This document shows positions 1-10,762 of a stretch of 62,200 nucleotides of DNA, in pieces (within the stretch, counting starts at the first letter, position 1; every line of letters begins with the position of its first letter). The notes under the pieces are model-generated. The model saw only the letters and a program-made list of their open reading frames with translations. It had not been told where the DNA came from and made no database searches. The stretch is from assembly GCA_964388175.1 (NCBI GenBank), contig CAYLYS010000006.1, positions 1-62,200 on the forward strand, given 5' to 3'. The DNA comes from JAITWN01 sp964388175. Its GTDB lineage: Bacteria; Pseudomonadota; Gammaproteobacteria; SZUA-140. The translations under genes and the position numbers were made by a program.

Positions 1-347
1 CGGGTGGCGAGGCGCAGCGGGTCAAGCTGAGCCGCGAGCTGTCCAAGCGCGACACCGGCAAGACCCTGTACATCCTCGACGAGCCGACCACCGGCCTGCA
101 CTTCGCCGACATCCAGCAACTGCTCGACGTACTGCACCGCCTGCGCGACCACGGCAACACCGTGGTGGTGATCGAGCACAACCTGGACGTGATCAAGACC
201 GCCGACTGGCTGGTGGATCTGGGCCCCGAGGGCGGCTCCAAGGGCGGCATGATTATCGCCACTGGCACACCCGAGGAAGTCGCGGCGAACAAGGCGTCGC
301 ACACCGGCCACTTCCTCAAGCCGCTGCTGGAACGCGATCACGCCTGA
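1..347 (+). CDS. uvrA: UvrABC excinuclease subunit A, C-terminal end (partial)
   Basis: This is the last 114 codons of UvrA, the damage-recognition ATPase of nucleotide excision repair; the 5' part lies outside the window. The reading frame starts at base 3. Visible features are the ABC signature GGEAQRVKLS, the Walker B segment LYILDEPTTGLH and the H-loop VVVIEHN, followed by the typical UvrA tail ending GHFLKPLLERDHA. The gene ends 45 bases before the convergent katG stop, and a hairpin terminator lies between them. The assignment is secure. Confidence 0.97.
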   Translation, partial: GGEAQRVKLSRELSKRDTGKTLYILDEPTTGLHFADIQQLLDVLHRLRDHGNTVVVIEHNLDVIKTADWLVDLGPEGGSKGGMIIATGTPEEVAANKASHTGHFLKPLLERDHA

Positions 348-350
348 AAC

Positions 351-380
351 GAAAAAGCCCCGCGGTTGCGGGGCTTTTTC
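351..380. terminator. Bidirectional rho-independent terminator between uvrA and katG
   Basis: A perfect 13-bp inverted repeat (GAAAAAGCCCCGC and its complement) with a 4-base GGTT loop carries an A tract on one side and a T tract on the other. It can therefore terminate both uvrA (rightward) and katG (leftward). Confidence 0.9.
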
Positions 381-392
381 TTGCTACGGGCC

Positions 393-2667
<2,275 letters not shown>

Positions 2668-2742
2668 GTTTTTTTCCTCCTCCTCCTTATGAACCGAATC
2701 GAGACATTAACGCAGAATGTGCAAATTCCAGCTCGCTGGGAA

Positions 2743-2779
2743 ATCGAATCTTTCTATCCTGCCGATAGGAAAGGCGCTG
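2743..2779. promoter_or_regulatory. OxyR-type operator upstream of katG
   Basis: Four tetranucleotides are spaced by exactly seven bases: ATCG, CTAT, ATAG, GCTG. The OxyR consensus is ATAG-N7-CTAT-N7-ATAG-N7-CTAT. The two inner blocks match exactly and the outer blocks match in part. The site lies about 80 bases upstream of the katG start, as expected for peroxide-inducible control. The core also forms the palindrome CTATC-CTGCC-GATAG. Confidence 0.55.
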
Positions 2780-2789
2780 CCTGTGGCGA

Positions 2790-3320
2790 TGGAGCGCCGC
2801 GGGAAAAGACCGATCGGAATGGTCGGGCTTGGCGTCGTTGGCGGGTTGAAGCCGCTGCTGTATTCCGCTGATCGGAATCTCTTGGCCGGAATCTCTTTGC
2901 GTGCGAATGCGCGCCTTGAGTTTACAGCGGTAAACGCCCGCTCGATGGTATATCCGGATTTCGTTCGCGCCGATGCGGCGCCGGAGCGGATGACAGGCAG
3001 ATTTTTCATCTTGGCGAGCCTCCAAGCTTGCCGGAATGAGCCGCCGCGTCCTGCGCAGCCGTTTCAGCTTCTCGCCGCTGTCTGCGCGTCCGCCTCTTCC
3101 ATGCGTGCGTCGGACAGTGTCGCCATGTGGGGTGATTCAGGGGCGAATCGGAAAATATATGGCTTGTTTTTTATTTATGAGCGGAACGAGAGCCTGCAGC
3201 CAAGGTACTGACGGCGGTGGATAGTGTCAAGAAACACCAGTCATTCTCCGCTGCCCTGGTATTGCTGCATGCCTGATGTGCAGGAGGATTGGGGAGGGGA
3301 ACTGATTCCGTTTTGCGGGC
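2790..3320. other. Gene-poor stretch, nothing recognisable
   Basis: About 530 bases upstream of katG lie between the OxyR-like site and the toxin-antitoxin remnant. Open frames exist on both strands but none shows family resemblance, a convincing ribosome site or the third-position GC bias of neighbouring genes. GC content is visibly lower than in the genes. I see no RNA gene here. Confidence 0.5.
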
Positions 3321-3326
3321 GGCGAC

Positions 3327-3420
3327 GTCGATTACCGAAATCATGCCGGGCAGGCTTCGAGCCAGTAGCGACGGTATGTCCCGACGGCCGCCGGCGATCA
3401 GGTGGATGATGACCGGCCTG
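3327..3420 (-). pseudogene. Remnant of a ParE/RelE-type toxin (C-terminal end only)
   Basis: Reading leftward from base 3413 gives VIIHLIAGGRRDIPSLLARS, which matches the characteristic C-terminus of ParE/RelE-family toxins (VYIYLIADGRRDMQSLLARRLLG type). Everything upstream of this in the toxin is missing. The segment overlaps the 3' end of the antitoxin remnant in another frame, so a deletion appears to have fused the two ends. No complete toxin remains, so it is almost certainly inactive. Confidence 0.7.
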
Positions 3421-3690
3421 CCTTTTCGGCATCGGGCCGGGGTATGCCCGGGGTATGCTCGATGCGCAGGTGATCCACTGACATCAGTCTGGCTTGAGCC
3501 CCGGCTTCCACATCCTGATTGCCGCGCGCCAGGATTTTCAGCGCAGCCTGGGTTTCCTCTAAACTGGCGATGTCCTGCAGTACTGCCTTGGTTTCCCCGG
3601 TCTGCGTGATCACCGGGGCTTCACGCTTTTCCGCCCTATCTGCGTCGCGTCCGCACCTCGGCAGCGCTGGTTTTCAGAGTTGGCTTTCAG
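3398..3690 (-). pseudogene. Decayed Phd/YefM-family antitoxin
   Basis: From a GTG at 3613 the frame reads VITQTGETKAVLQDIASLEE and continues with KILARGNQDVEAG, the conserved second half of Phd/YefM antitoxins that partner ParE toxins. The expected N-terminal half (KPISYLK-SAAEV) is still visible at 3655-3690 as KPTLKTSAAEV, but in a different frame, with codons missing and followed by a stop. The gene therefore carries a small deletion and a frameshift. Its 3' end runs into the ParE remnant. A 71-codon piece remains open but lacks the DNA-binding N-terminus. Confidence 0.7.
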
Positions 3691-3725
3691 ATGGCGGGAT
3701 GGGTTTGATCCGGTATGACTGCGTT

Positions 3726-4319
3726 CTAGCGCATCTGCCCGCGCGCCTGTTCCGCCCGCGCCGCGCCGATCGCGGTCTTGACGTGCCGGCGTTCTTCCGG
3801 CGGTGGCAATACCGCCTTCATGCCCAGCGCTTCGAGCCACAGTTCGCGGCACCATCCCTTGCTGTGGTAGAGATGCTTGTTTTCCTGTTCCTGCACTTCT
3901 TCATGAGCCGCTCTCAATACTTTTCCTCCGGCTCCGTTCAGTTTCTTGGCGGCCGCACCGATCAGTTCCCAGTCGAGATGATCCTTGGTTTCGGCAAGGA
4001 CGACGCATTCGCAGGCGGTGAGCTGGGCGGCCGCCTGATTTCCTGCTTTGAGTGCGTTCTTCATCGCTTTGACCAGGGAGGCGCCCATGTCGTGCACGAT
4101 ATCCCGCCCGGGGCTGCGTTCATCGGCATCGATGTCCAGCGCCGCGCATACTTCCTGCATGACGACGACATGGCGCTGGGTCTGTTCGAGATACTTCTCC
4201 CATTCTTCCTTCAGCTCTTCATTGAGCACGCATTGCAGTGCCGTTTCATAGACGTGCACGCCGCCGATCTCATGTTCGAGCGACTGCAGCATCAGTTCCT
4301 TCAATTGCGCCGTTTCCAT
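3726..4319 (-). CDS. Ferritin-like four-helix protein, function unknown
   Basis: A 197-residue protein if translation starts at the ATG at 4319, preceded by GAGGA; an in-frame extension to 4433 has no family-like sequence. The N-terminal two thirds is helical with spaced acidic and histidine residues typical of ferritin/rubrerythrin-like diiron folds: LEHEIGGVHVYETAL, QTQRHVVVMQEV, ECVVLAETKDH and EEVQEQENKHLYH. These E/EXXH-type positions could bind two metal ions. The Arg-rich tail (after about residue 165) looks disordered. It stands alone between the toxin-antitoxin remnant and the tRNA. A role in iron or peroxide handling would suit its place near katG, but that is inference. Confidence 0.7.
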   Translation of the reverse strand: METAQLKELMLQSLEHEIGGVHVYETALQCVLNEELKEEWEKYLEQTQRHVVVMQEVCAALDIDADERSPGRDIVHDMGASLVKAMKNALKAGNQAAAQLTACECVVLAETKDHLDWELIGAAAKKLNGAGGKVLRAAHEEVQEQENKHLYHSKGWCRELWLEALGMKAVLPPPEERRHVKTAIGAARAEQARGQMR

Positions 4320-4587
4320 GATGTTGTCCTCGTGGGATCCGATCTGGTGGTCGAATCTAGCATCGGCGTCATGCGCGGACGTTGCGAATACGCAATGGCG
4401 ACAGCCGCGACGGCCTGGATCCGGGCGGATCAATCCGCCTGCTGAAACGGGACGTCGCTGGTCTCAGCCTGCAGCTCGATCAGTCGTATGAGCGGGTGAA
4501 GGGGCGGTGAACGACGGTGGGAAGCGCGCGCTGCAAGCAGGGACGGGTATTGATGGATGGCGTTGTGCCAGGATGGATAAAATCGAA

Positions 4588-4613
4588 CAAAAAACCCGCC
4601 ATCGAGCGGGTTT
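4588..4613 (-). terminator. Terminator downstream of tRNA-Ala
   Basis: On the minus strand AAACCCGCT-CGAT-GGCGGGTTTTTT forms a strong stem followed by a T run, 33 bases beyond the tRNA 3' end, so it probably ends the tRNA transcript. Confidence 0.75.
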
Positions 4614-4645
4614 CGTGGATTTCAGACTTTCCCTGGACAGCGGAA

Positions 4646-4721
<76 letters not shown>

Positions 4722-4845
4722 AAGGTCTTGCTGTTTCCCGTCTGCGCGGGAAGGCGGGATTCTAGCACCGCCAATGCGCGTTTGGCCAGAACTCGGCCGC
4801 GGTTTTCCGCGCCGCTGCGGTTCGCGTGCGGCGCGGAACCCTTGT

Positions 4846-5328
4846 TCAGGCTTTGCCCAGGCTGTAGCCGGGTGTTGCCGCGCTGTTCCTGGCCTGGCCC
4901 GGCGCATAGGAAGCGTTTTCCTCCACCGGACGCCCGCTGAGCAGATTGAGCACCTGGCGGCTGTGGCGCAGGCCGGCCTGGATGAGGGCGCCGTTCAACT
5001 GGTTCTGCTGCCGGCATTCCATGGCGAGAGCGAGCAGTTCGCGCCAGCGCGCGGCGGTGGGTTCGCCGCTGCCGGCTACCCAGTCGCGGATGGCGTCGGG
5101 GCGCTTGCCGCAGCCGGCCTGTTGCAGGATCTGTTCGCGTTCGCGGTCCAGTTCATCGAAGCGCAGGAGTGCTGCCTGTTTGGCGGGCAGCAGTTGTTCC
5201 ACGCCGGCCGCATCGCCGGCGCGCAGGATCGCCGTTTCCGCCTGCAGATGCTCATGCAGTTCACGTGCCTTGGCGATGTGGCGCGGCAGATAATCCTCGA
5301 ATTGCGCGCGCGGATTCGTTTCGTTCAT
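4846..5328 (-). CDS. flgN: Flagellar export chaperone FlgN
   Basis: A 160-residue, highly helical protein in the FlgN position directly after flgM. FlgN is a cytosolic chaperone that holds the hook-filament junction proteins FlgK and FlgL unfolded before secretion. Long amphipathic helices run through most of the chain (KARELHEHLQAE, RFDELDREREQILQQ), and the C-terminal segment near residues 120-140 matches the substrate-binding region of the family (LIQAGLRHSRQVLNLL). It begins 34 bases after the flgM stop, as part of the leftward flgA-flgM-flgN operon. Confidence 0.85.
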   Translation of the reverse strand: MNETNPRAQFEDYLPRHIAKARELHEHLQAETAILRAGDAAGVEQLLPAKQAALLRFDELDREREQILQQAGCGKRPDAIRDWVAGSGEPTAARWRELLALAMECRQQNQLNGALIQAGLRHSRQVLNLLSGRPVEENASYAPGQARNSAATPGYSLGKA

Positions 5329-5362
5329 GGGTTTTCGTCCTCTTCTTGGTCAGTTCCGTTGC

Positions 5363-5707
5363 TCAATCCATGCTTGCTCGGTTCTGGCTGCCGCGCGTGA
5401 GCGCCAGCTCGGTCTGGATCAGTTTTTCCGCGACGCGCTCGGGATCGACGGCATAACTGCCGCTGTCAATTTTTTGGCGTATGGATTCCACTCTATGCTC
5501 GTCGGCGACCGGCAGGGCGGCGATGGCGGCATGCAGACGCTGCAGAAAGCCGGCCCGATCGGTGAGGGTGAAGGTGTCCGCGTTGCTCGCGGCCGATGCG
5601 TTCTGCTGGGTTTTCGCCGCCGCTTCATCGTGCGCCGCGCGCACCGGCGCGCGTTCGCCGGTCCCGCCGGTGGGCGCCGGTGTGCGGCCGTCGATTTCTA
5701 TGGGCAT
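5363..5707 (-). CDS. flgM: Anti-sigma-28 factor FlgM
   Basis: A 114-residue protein starting MPIEIDGR. FlgM binds FliA (sigma-28) and is exported once the hook is complete, releasing late gene expression. The C-terminal sigma-binding part is clear: HRVESIRQKIDSGSYAVDPE followed by AEKLIQTEL. The N-terminal 45 residues are low-complexity and probably disordered, as in other FlgM proteins. It starts 28 bases after flgA; an in-frame extension to 5767 would overlap flgA and has no support. Confidence 0.92.
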   Translation of the reverse strand: MPIEIDGRTPAPTGGTGERAPVRAAHDEAAAKTQQNASAASNADTFTLTDRAGFLQRLHAAIAALPVADEHRVESIRQKIDSGSYAVDPERVAEKLIQTELALTRGSQNRASMD

Positions 5708-5735
5708 GGTTTGTTTCCTCGCCGGTAATGCCTGG

Positions 5736-6446
5736 TCACATCTGGACCATGATGCTGCCGTCGGCATTGATTCTGCCTTCGACGATGCGTTTGGAATTCA
5801 GGTTGCGCACGCGGATGCGATCGCCTTCGGCGCCGTCGGCAAGTGCGCTGCCTCTCATGCGGACTTCGAACGAACCGCCCTGCGACAGGATCATGACCTC
5901 GTCGCCGCGCTTGACCAGCTTGGCCTGCGTCAGCATCGCCGGCATCAGCAGACGTCCGTCCTGCACCGGCTGGCGCAGCACTTTGCCGAGTACATCCGCC
6001 GGATCGCGGACATAGCCGTGGCCGTTCGCGGTCACGTCGCGCTCGGCGACGATGATGTGTTCACTGCCGAGCACGGTGCCGCGCGGCAGAAAGCCGCGGC
6101 TGATCACGACGCGCTCCAGCACGGCGATGCGCGCGGGCACGTAGAGATGCCAGGGATGGCTGCCGGTGCAGCGCACACCGACGGTGGTGTTGCCGGCCAG
6201 TTGTCCGCCCGCGGGCAGATAACCCTGCAGCGGCGCGTCGCAGTGCGCCAGGCGCAGGCGGCGATCGAGCGTGCCGAGGTGGATCTCGGTTTTGCCGCTG
6301 CGTCCCTTGAGCTGCTGGGCAAGAAAATGCTGCGCCGTATCGAGTATGCGCTGATGCGATTCAGTCTGCGCCGCCGCGGCCATGCCGCCGCCGGCGCACA
6401 GCAGCAGGCAGAGCAGGGACGGGAGTATGCGTTTTTCCGTCATCAT
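5736..6446 (-). CDS. flgA: Flagellar basal-body P-ring chaperone FlgA
   Basis: A 236-residue periplasmic protein needed for assembly of the FlgI P-ring. An N-terminal signal peptide (residues 1 to about 25, ending GMAAAA) is followed by the SAF domain (ISRGFLPRGTVLGSEHIIVAERDVT) and the conserved ChapFlgA C-terminus (LVKRGDEVMILSQGGSFEVRM, closing RNLNSKRIVEGRI). It is first in the leftward flgAMN operon, divergent from flgB across a 340-base regulatory region. The ATG at 6446 is directly followed by a second ATG, either of which could be used. Confidence 0.93.
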   Translation of the reverse strand: MMTEKRILPSLLCLLLCAGGGMAAAAQTESHQRILDTAQHFLAQQLKGRSGKTEIHLGTLDRRLRLAHCDAPLQGYLPAGGQLAGNTTVGVRCTGSHPWHLYVPARIAVLERVVISRGFLPRGTVLGSEHIIVAERDVTANGHGYVRDPADVLGKVLRQPVQDGRLLMPAMLTQAKLVKRGDEVMILSQGGSFEVRMRGSALADGAEGDRIRVRNLNSKRIVEGRINADGSIMVQM

Positions 6447-6460
6447 GGTTATCCCACTAT

Positions 6461-6490
6461 TGATGGTTCTTCTCGTGATGGTTCTTCTCG
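6461..6490. repeat. 15-bp exact tandem duplication in the flgA leader
   Basis: TGATGGTTCTTCTCG occurs twice head-to-tail without a mismatch, immediately upstream of flgA. On the flgA strand it contributes purine-rich GAGAAGAA motifs to the 5' leader. Confidence 0.9.
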
Positions 6491-6513
6491 CCTGAAATCA
6501 TTCAATCGGAACT

Positions 6514-6530
6514 ATTCAATTATCGTGCCA
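6514..6530 (-). promoter_or_regulatory. Sigma-54-like promoter for flgAMN (weak -12)
   Basis: On the minus strand TGGCACG-ATAA-TTGAA has a perfect -24 element with correct spacing, but GA replaces the expected GC in the -12 element. It lies about 70 bases upstream of flgA. Confidence 0.4.
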
Positions 6531-6721
6531 GATATGTTCCGGTCGTATTCGATCCGGGAAGCCGATCTCCGCGCCCTCGTGCCTCGGCGGCAAGCGCGGC
6601 CTTGCCGTCAGGCGGCGGTGATTTGCCGCTTTTCCCGTCACTGCCAGAGTACTGTCCGGCACTGTCCGGTTTTCTGGCGCGCATATCGGCCCTGTCGCCG
6701 ACGCAAACGCGGTTTTCACAA

Positions 6722-6738
6722 TTGGCACGGCGATTGCT
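6722..6738 (+). promoter_or_regulatory. Sigma-54 promoter for the flgB operon
   Basis: TTGGCACG-GCGA-TTGCT is a full match to the -24/-12 consensus, with GG at 6724 and GC at 6736. It lies about 50 bases before the flgB start. Confidence 0.85.
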
Positions 6739-6786
6739 TTTGTTCGTTCGCCGTCACATGACGGGCAGGACATCCGGGGATATGGC

Positions 6787-7179
6787 GTGACATCGAAGAT
6801 CGACGAAGCATTCGGCATCCATGCCAAGGCGCTGCAGCTCTACGGCCGCCGCGCCGAGGTGCTGGCCGGCAACATGGCGAATGCCGACACGCCGGGATAC
6901 AAGGCGCGCGACATCGATTTCCAGTCGGTGCTCAGCGGCGCGATGAAGGGCGAGCTGGCGCTGGCGAAAAGCAGTGCCGCGCATATCGCGCCGGCCGGTT
7001 CGCTGGCCGAGCCGACGCTGATGTACCGCATGCCGCTGCAGCCTTCGGCCGACGGCAATACCGTCGATGTGCAGGCCGAGCAGGCGCAGTTCACGCAGAA
7101 CGCCATCCGTCATCAGGCCAGCTTCACCTTTCTCGACGGCACGATCAAGAATCTGCTCACCGCTATCCGGGGAGAATAA
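6787..7179 (+). CDS. flgB: Flagellar proximal rod protein FlgB
   Basis: A 130-residue rod protein located between the MS-ring/export gate and the distal rod. The family signature LAGNMANADTPGYKARDIDF lies near residues 26-45, and the C-terminus has the coiled coil common to axial proteins. The start is GTG at 6787 with GGGGA six bases upstream; the ATG at 6782 runs into a stop after two codons. It is the first gene of the rightward rod-hook operon, under the sigma-54 promoter at 6722. Confidence 0.95.
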   Translation: MTSKIDEAFGIHAKALQLYGRRAEVLAGNMANADTPGYKARDIDFQSVLSGAMKGELALAKSSAAHIAPAGSLAEPTLMYRMPLQPSADGNTVDVQAEQAQFTQNAIRHQASFTFLDGTIKNLLTAIRGE

Positions 7180-7184
7180 TCATC

Positions 7185-7607
7185 ATGTCGCTGTTTTCCA
7201 TATTTGATGTGGCGGGGTCGGCGATGAGCGCACAGACCGTGCGCCTCAACACCACCGCCAGCAATCTCGCCAACGCCGACAGCGCGAGCGCGACCGAGGA
7301 GGGCGTCTATCGCGCGCGCCGCCCGGTGTTCGCCGAAGTCTCCGCCGTCGAATTCAGGGACGCGCTCGACCGCAGCGTCGCCGGCGTGCAGGTGGCCGGT
7401 ATCGCCGAAGACACCGCGCCGGCGCAGCGCAAATATCTGCCGGATCATCCGCTCGCCAACGACGAGGGCTACGTCTATACCGCCAACGTCAATGTGGTCG
7501 AGGAAATGGCGGACATGATCTCGGCTTCGCGCAGTTATCAGAACAACGTCGAGGTGGTGAACACCTCCAAGCAATTGCTGCTGAACCTCCTGCGCCTGGG
7601 GCAGTAA
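7185..7607 (+). CDS. flgC: Flagellar proximal rod protein FlgC
   Basis: A 140-residue rod subunit. The N-terminal axial motif (VRLNTTASNLANADS) and the C-terminal motif (MADMISASRSYQNNVEVVN) are both typical. It follows flgB by five bases and is translated from an ATG after a GGGGAGAA ribosome site. It assembles with FlgB, FlgF and FliE into the rod. Confidence 0.95.
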   Translation: MSLFSIFDVAGSAMSAQTVRLNTTASNLANADSASATEEGVYRARRPVFAEVSAVEFRDALDRSVAGVQVAGIAEDTAPAQRKYLPDHPLANDEGYVYTANVNVVEEMADMISASRSYQNNVEVVNTSKQLLLNLLRLGQ

Positions 7608-7652
7608 GCCGCTCCGGCCGGATCAAAGGATTAAAGGAAGGAAAAAACATTC

Positions 7653-8321
7653 ATGACCACGATCAACACCCAGGTGCTCGACGGCCTCGGCCTCGGCCAG
7701 CAGCAGGCGCAGGTGAGCAATGACCGCCTCGGCCAGTCCGAATTCCTCAAGCTGATGATCACCCAGCTCAATCACCAGGATCCGATGAAACCGATGGAGA
7801 GCGGCGAGTTCTACACCCAGATCGCGCAGTTCAGCACCGTCGCCGGCATCCAGGATCTGCAGGCTTCGTTCCAGCAGGTGGCGACCGCGATGTATTCGGG
7901 TCAGGCGCTGCAGGCTTCGACCATGGTCGGCCGCAGTGTGCTGGTGTCTTCGTCCGCGGCCAGCATCGCCGCCGGCGGCAGCGTCTCGGGCGTGGTGGAA
8001 CTGCCGGTGAGCACCTCGCAGCTCGGCATCAGCGTCTACGACCAGGCCGGCCAGGTCGTGCGCCGCATGACCTTCAGCGATCAGATGCCGGGACAGAGCG
8101 CCTTCACCTGGGACGGACGCAATACGAACGGGGATGCGGTGGCGCCCGGCACCTACTTCATCGAAGCCGACATTCTTTATGAAGGACAAGCGGTGGCGAT
8201 GGAAACACTGATTTCGTCCCGCGTGGAAAGTGTGACCATGGCGCGCAACGGGCAGGGCATCCTGCTCAATCTGTCGAGCGGCGATCAGGCCGCGCTCGCC
8301 AACGTCAAGCAGATCATGTAA
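7653..8321 (+). CDS. flgD: Flagellar hook cap protein FlgD
   Basis: A 222-residue scaffold that caps the growing hook. The N-terminal signature FLKLMITQLNHQDPMKPMES (residues near 30-50) and the FlgD Ig-like/Tudor part (TWDGRNTNGDAVAPGTYF) are visible. A purine-rich AAAGGAAGG ribosome site precedes the ATG. Confidence 0.95.
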   Translation: MTTINTQVLDGLGLGQQQAQVSNDRLGQSEFLKLMITQLNHQDPMKPMESGEFYTQIAQFSTVAGIQDLQASFQQVATAMYSGQALQASTMVGRSVLVSSSAASIAAGGSVSGVVELPVSTSQLGISVYDQAGQVVRRMTFSDQMPGQSAFTWDGRNTNGDAVAPGTYFIEADILYEGQAVAMETLISSRVESVTMARNGQGILLNLSSGDQAALANVKQIM

Positions 8322-8342
8322 GGCACTCAAAGGAGAACACCC

Positions 8343-9956
8343 ATGCCATTTCGTACAGCATTGAGCGGATTGAACGCGGCCTCGGCGGATCTGCGCGTGA
8401 TCGGCAACAACGTCGCCAACGCCGGCACCGTCGGCTTCAAGAAATCGACGGTGAATTTCTCCGACGTGTTCGCCACCTCCAATCTCGGCACGCCGGCGAG
8501 CGCCATCGGCAGCGGTGTGCGCGTTTCCAGCATCACCCAGCAGTTCGCCCAGGGCAATATCGAGTTCACCGACAACAGCCTCGATCTCGCCATCAGCGGC
8601 CAGGGCTTCTTCCGCCTCAACGACGGCGGCAATGCGGTCTATACGCGCAGCGGCGCCTTCGGCGTCGATCGCAACGGTTTCGTCATCAATCCGCAGAATC
8701 AGCGCCTGACCGGTTATCTCGCCGACAGCGCCGGCAACATCACCGGTGCGCTGGGAGACATCCGGCTCGACACTTCGGACATCGCGCCGCGCGCCACCAC
8801 CACCATCGGCCTGAACCTCAATCTCAATGCCTCGGCGACCTCGCCGGCCGGTCCGCTGCCGTCTTCGTCCATCGCGATCGACGGTACCGGCGGCGCCAAC
8901 CCGGTGCTCGATGAAACCGCATCGCCGGCGCAGACCCCGCCCTTCACGCTGATCGATCGCTACGGGCGGGAAGTGAGCGGGCAGTTGCAGTTTACCCATG
9001 TCAGCGGCAACGACTGGACCGTCGAACTGATCGGCGCGGGCGGCACTTCGAGCACGGCAAACATCACCGTGGGCGCCAGCAACACCGTTTCGCTGAGCTG
9101 GGATGCCGACGGCGCCGCCGGCACGCAGAGCCCCATCGATCTGGAATTCAACGTCGCCGCGCTGTCGCAGGCGGCGGGCGGCGGGCACGACATCGGCGCC
9201 AGCGCCAACGGTGCGGTGCAGGCGGCTTTCGATCCCAACGACGCCGTCACCTTCAACAACTCGACCTCGATGACCATCTACGATTCGCTCGGCGCCAGTC
9301 ATCTCGCCACGATGTACTACCGCCAGACCGGCGTTCCCAACCAGTGGGAAAGCTATCTGTACATCGGCGATCAGCCGGTGAGCGGCGCGCAGCCGAACGG
9401 ATCGGACCTGCTGCAGTTCAACAGCGACGGCGCGCTGGCCACCATCAACGGCAATGCCACGCCGCCGAGCACCATCACCATGGCGGCGTTCAATCCCGGA
9501 AATGGCGCCGGCAACATCAGCATGAACATGGACTACGGTTCGATGAGCCAGTTCGGCGGCGGCTTCAACGTCATCGCGCTGCCGCAGGACGGCTATGCCA
9601 CCGGCCGCCTGAGCGGCATCGACATCGACAATACGGGCGTGATGCTGGCGCGCTTCACCAACGGTCAGTCGCGCACGCTGGCGCAGATCGCGCTGGTGAA
9701 TTTCAGCAACCCGCAGGGGCTGACACAGCTCGGCGAATCGAGCTGGGCCGAGAGCTTCGCCTCCGGCGATCCGCTGGTGTCGACGCCGGGCGCTTCCAAT
9801 CTCGGCCTGGTCGAGTCGGGCGCGCTGGAAGGGTCCAATGTCGATCTCACCGAGCAGCTCGTGCGCATGATCACTTCGCAGCGTAATTTCCAGGCCAACG
9901 CGCAGGTGATCTCGACCGCTGACGCCATCACCCAGTCGATCATCAACATTCGTTAA
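8343..9956 (+). CDS. flgE: Flagellar hook protein FlgE
   Basis: A 537-residue hook subunit, longer than the roughly 400 residues of E. coli. The axial N-terminus (LSGLNAASADLRVIGNNVAN) and the C-terminal EGSNVDLTEQLVRMITSQRN motif flank an enlarged surface domain rich in Ala, Ser, Asn and Thr (roughly residues 150-430). AAAGGAG lies before the ATG. Hook length is set by FliK, encoded at 32.9 kb. Confidence 0.95.
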   Translation: MPFRTALSGLNAASADLRVIGNNVANAGTVGFKKSTVNFSDVFATSNLGTPASAIGSGVRVSSITQQFAQGNIEFTDNSLDLAISGQGFFRLNDGGNAVYTRSGAFGVDRNGFVINPQNQRLTGYLADSAGNITGALGDIRLDTSDIAPRATTTIGLNLNLNASATSPAGPLPSSSIAIDGTGGANPVLDETASPAQTPPFTLIDRYGREVSGQLQFTHVSGNDWTVELIGAGGTSSTANITVGASNTVSLSWDADGAAGTQSPIDLEFNVAALSQAAGGGHDIGASANGAVQAAFDPNDAVTFNNSTSMTIYDSLGASHLATMYYRQTGVPNQWESYLYIGDQPVSGAQPNGSDLLQFNSDGALATINGNATPPSTITMAAFNPGNGAGNISMNMDYGSMSQFGGGFNVIALPQDGYATGRLSGIDIDNTGVMLARFTNGQSRTLAQIALVNFSNPQGLTQLGESSWAESFASGDPLVSTPGASNLGLVESGALEGSNVDLTEQLVRMITSQRNFQANAQVISTADAITQSIINIR

Positions 9957-9966
9957 GCGCTGAGCC

Positions 9967-10710
9967 ATGGACCGCATGCTTTTCATCGCGATGTCGGGCG
10001 CCAAGCAGACCCTGCAGGCGCAGGCGGCCAACGCCAATAATCTGGCGAACGTCGCCACCACCGGCTTTCGCGAGGATCTGCAGGCCTTCAGCAGTCAGGC
10101 GCTGACCGGCCCGGGGTATCCGAGCCGGGTTTACAGCGTTGCCGACGAAGCTGGCGTCAATCTTGCACCGGGAACGCAGGTGCAGACCGGGAACGAGCTC
10201 GACGTCGCGGTGATGGGCGAGGGCTGGATCGCAGTGCAGGCGCCGGACGGTTCCGAAGCCTATACCCGCGCCGGCAATCTGCGCGTGACGCCGAACGGTG
10301 TGCTGGTGACGGGCGCCGGCCATCCGGTGCTCGGCGACAGCGGCGCGCCGGTGTCGATACCGCCGGCGGAAAAGATCGAGGTCGCCGCCGACGGCACGAT
10401 CTCGATCCGCCCGCTCGGGCAGACGCCGGAAGCGCTGGCGGTGGTCGACCGCATCAAGCTGGTCAATCCGGATCCGGCGCAGCTGGTGAAGGGCGGGCAC
10501 GGCCTGATGCATGGGCAGAGCGGCCTCGCCGAACCGCCCGACGCCGCGGTGCGCCTCTCTGCCGGCGTGCTCGAGGGCAGCAACGTCAATGCCATCGACG
10601 CGATGGTGAACATGATCTCGCTGTCACGCCAGTTTGAAATGCAGATCAAGATGATGCAGGCGGCGGACGAGAACGACAAGGCATCCGCGCAGCTGATGCA
10701 GATCGGTTGA
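9967..10710 (+). CDS. flgF: Flagellar rod protein FlgF
   Basis: A 247-residue proximal rod subunit of the FlgE/F/G family. It begins with MDRMLFIAMSGAKQTLQAQA and has the NNLANVATTGFREDL axial motif. The C-terminus EGSNVNAIDAMVNMISLSRQ is typical. It follows flgE by ten bases in the same operon. Confidence 0.95.
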   Translation: MDRMLFIAMSGAKQTLQAQAANANNLANVATTGFREDLQAFSSQALTGPGYPSRVYSVADEAGVNLAPGTQVQTGNELDVAVMGEGWIAVQAPDGSEAYTRAGNLRVTPNGVLVTGAGHPVLGDSGAPVSIPPAEKIEVAADGTISIRPLGQTPEALAVVDRIKLVNPDPAQLVKGGHGLMHGQSGLAEPPDAAVRLSAGVLEGSNVNAIDAMVNMISLSRQFEMQIKMMQAADENDKASAQLMQIG

Positions 10711-10762
10711 TGGGCGCTTTTTTCACGGCAAGGACCAGAGCCCGACCTTTAGGGAGAACGAT

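Noticed and set aside
2717..3211. A 164-codon plus-strand frame upstream of katG
   Set aside because: No recognisable family, no ribosome site, no codon bias like the neighbours, and it crosses the OxyR-like operator.
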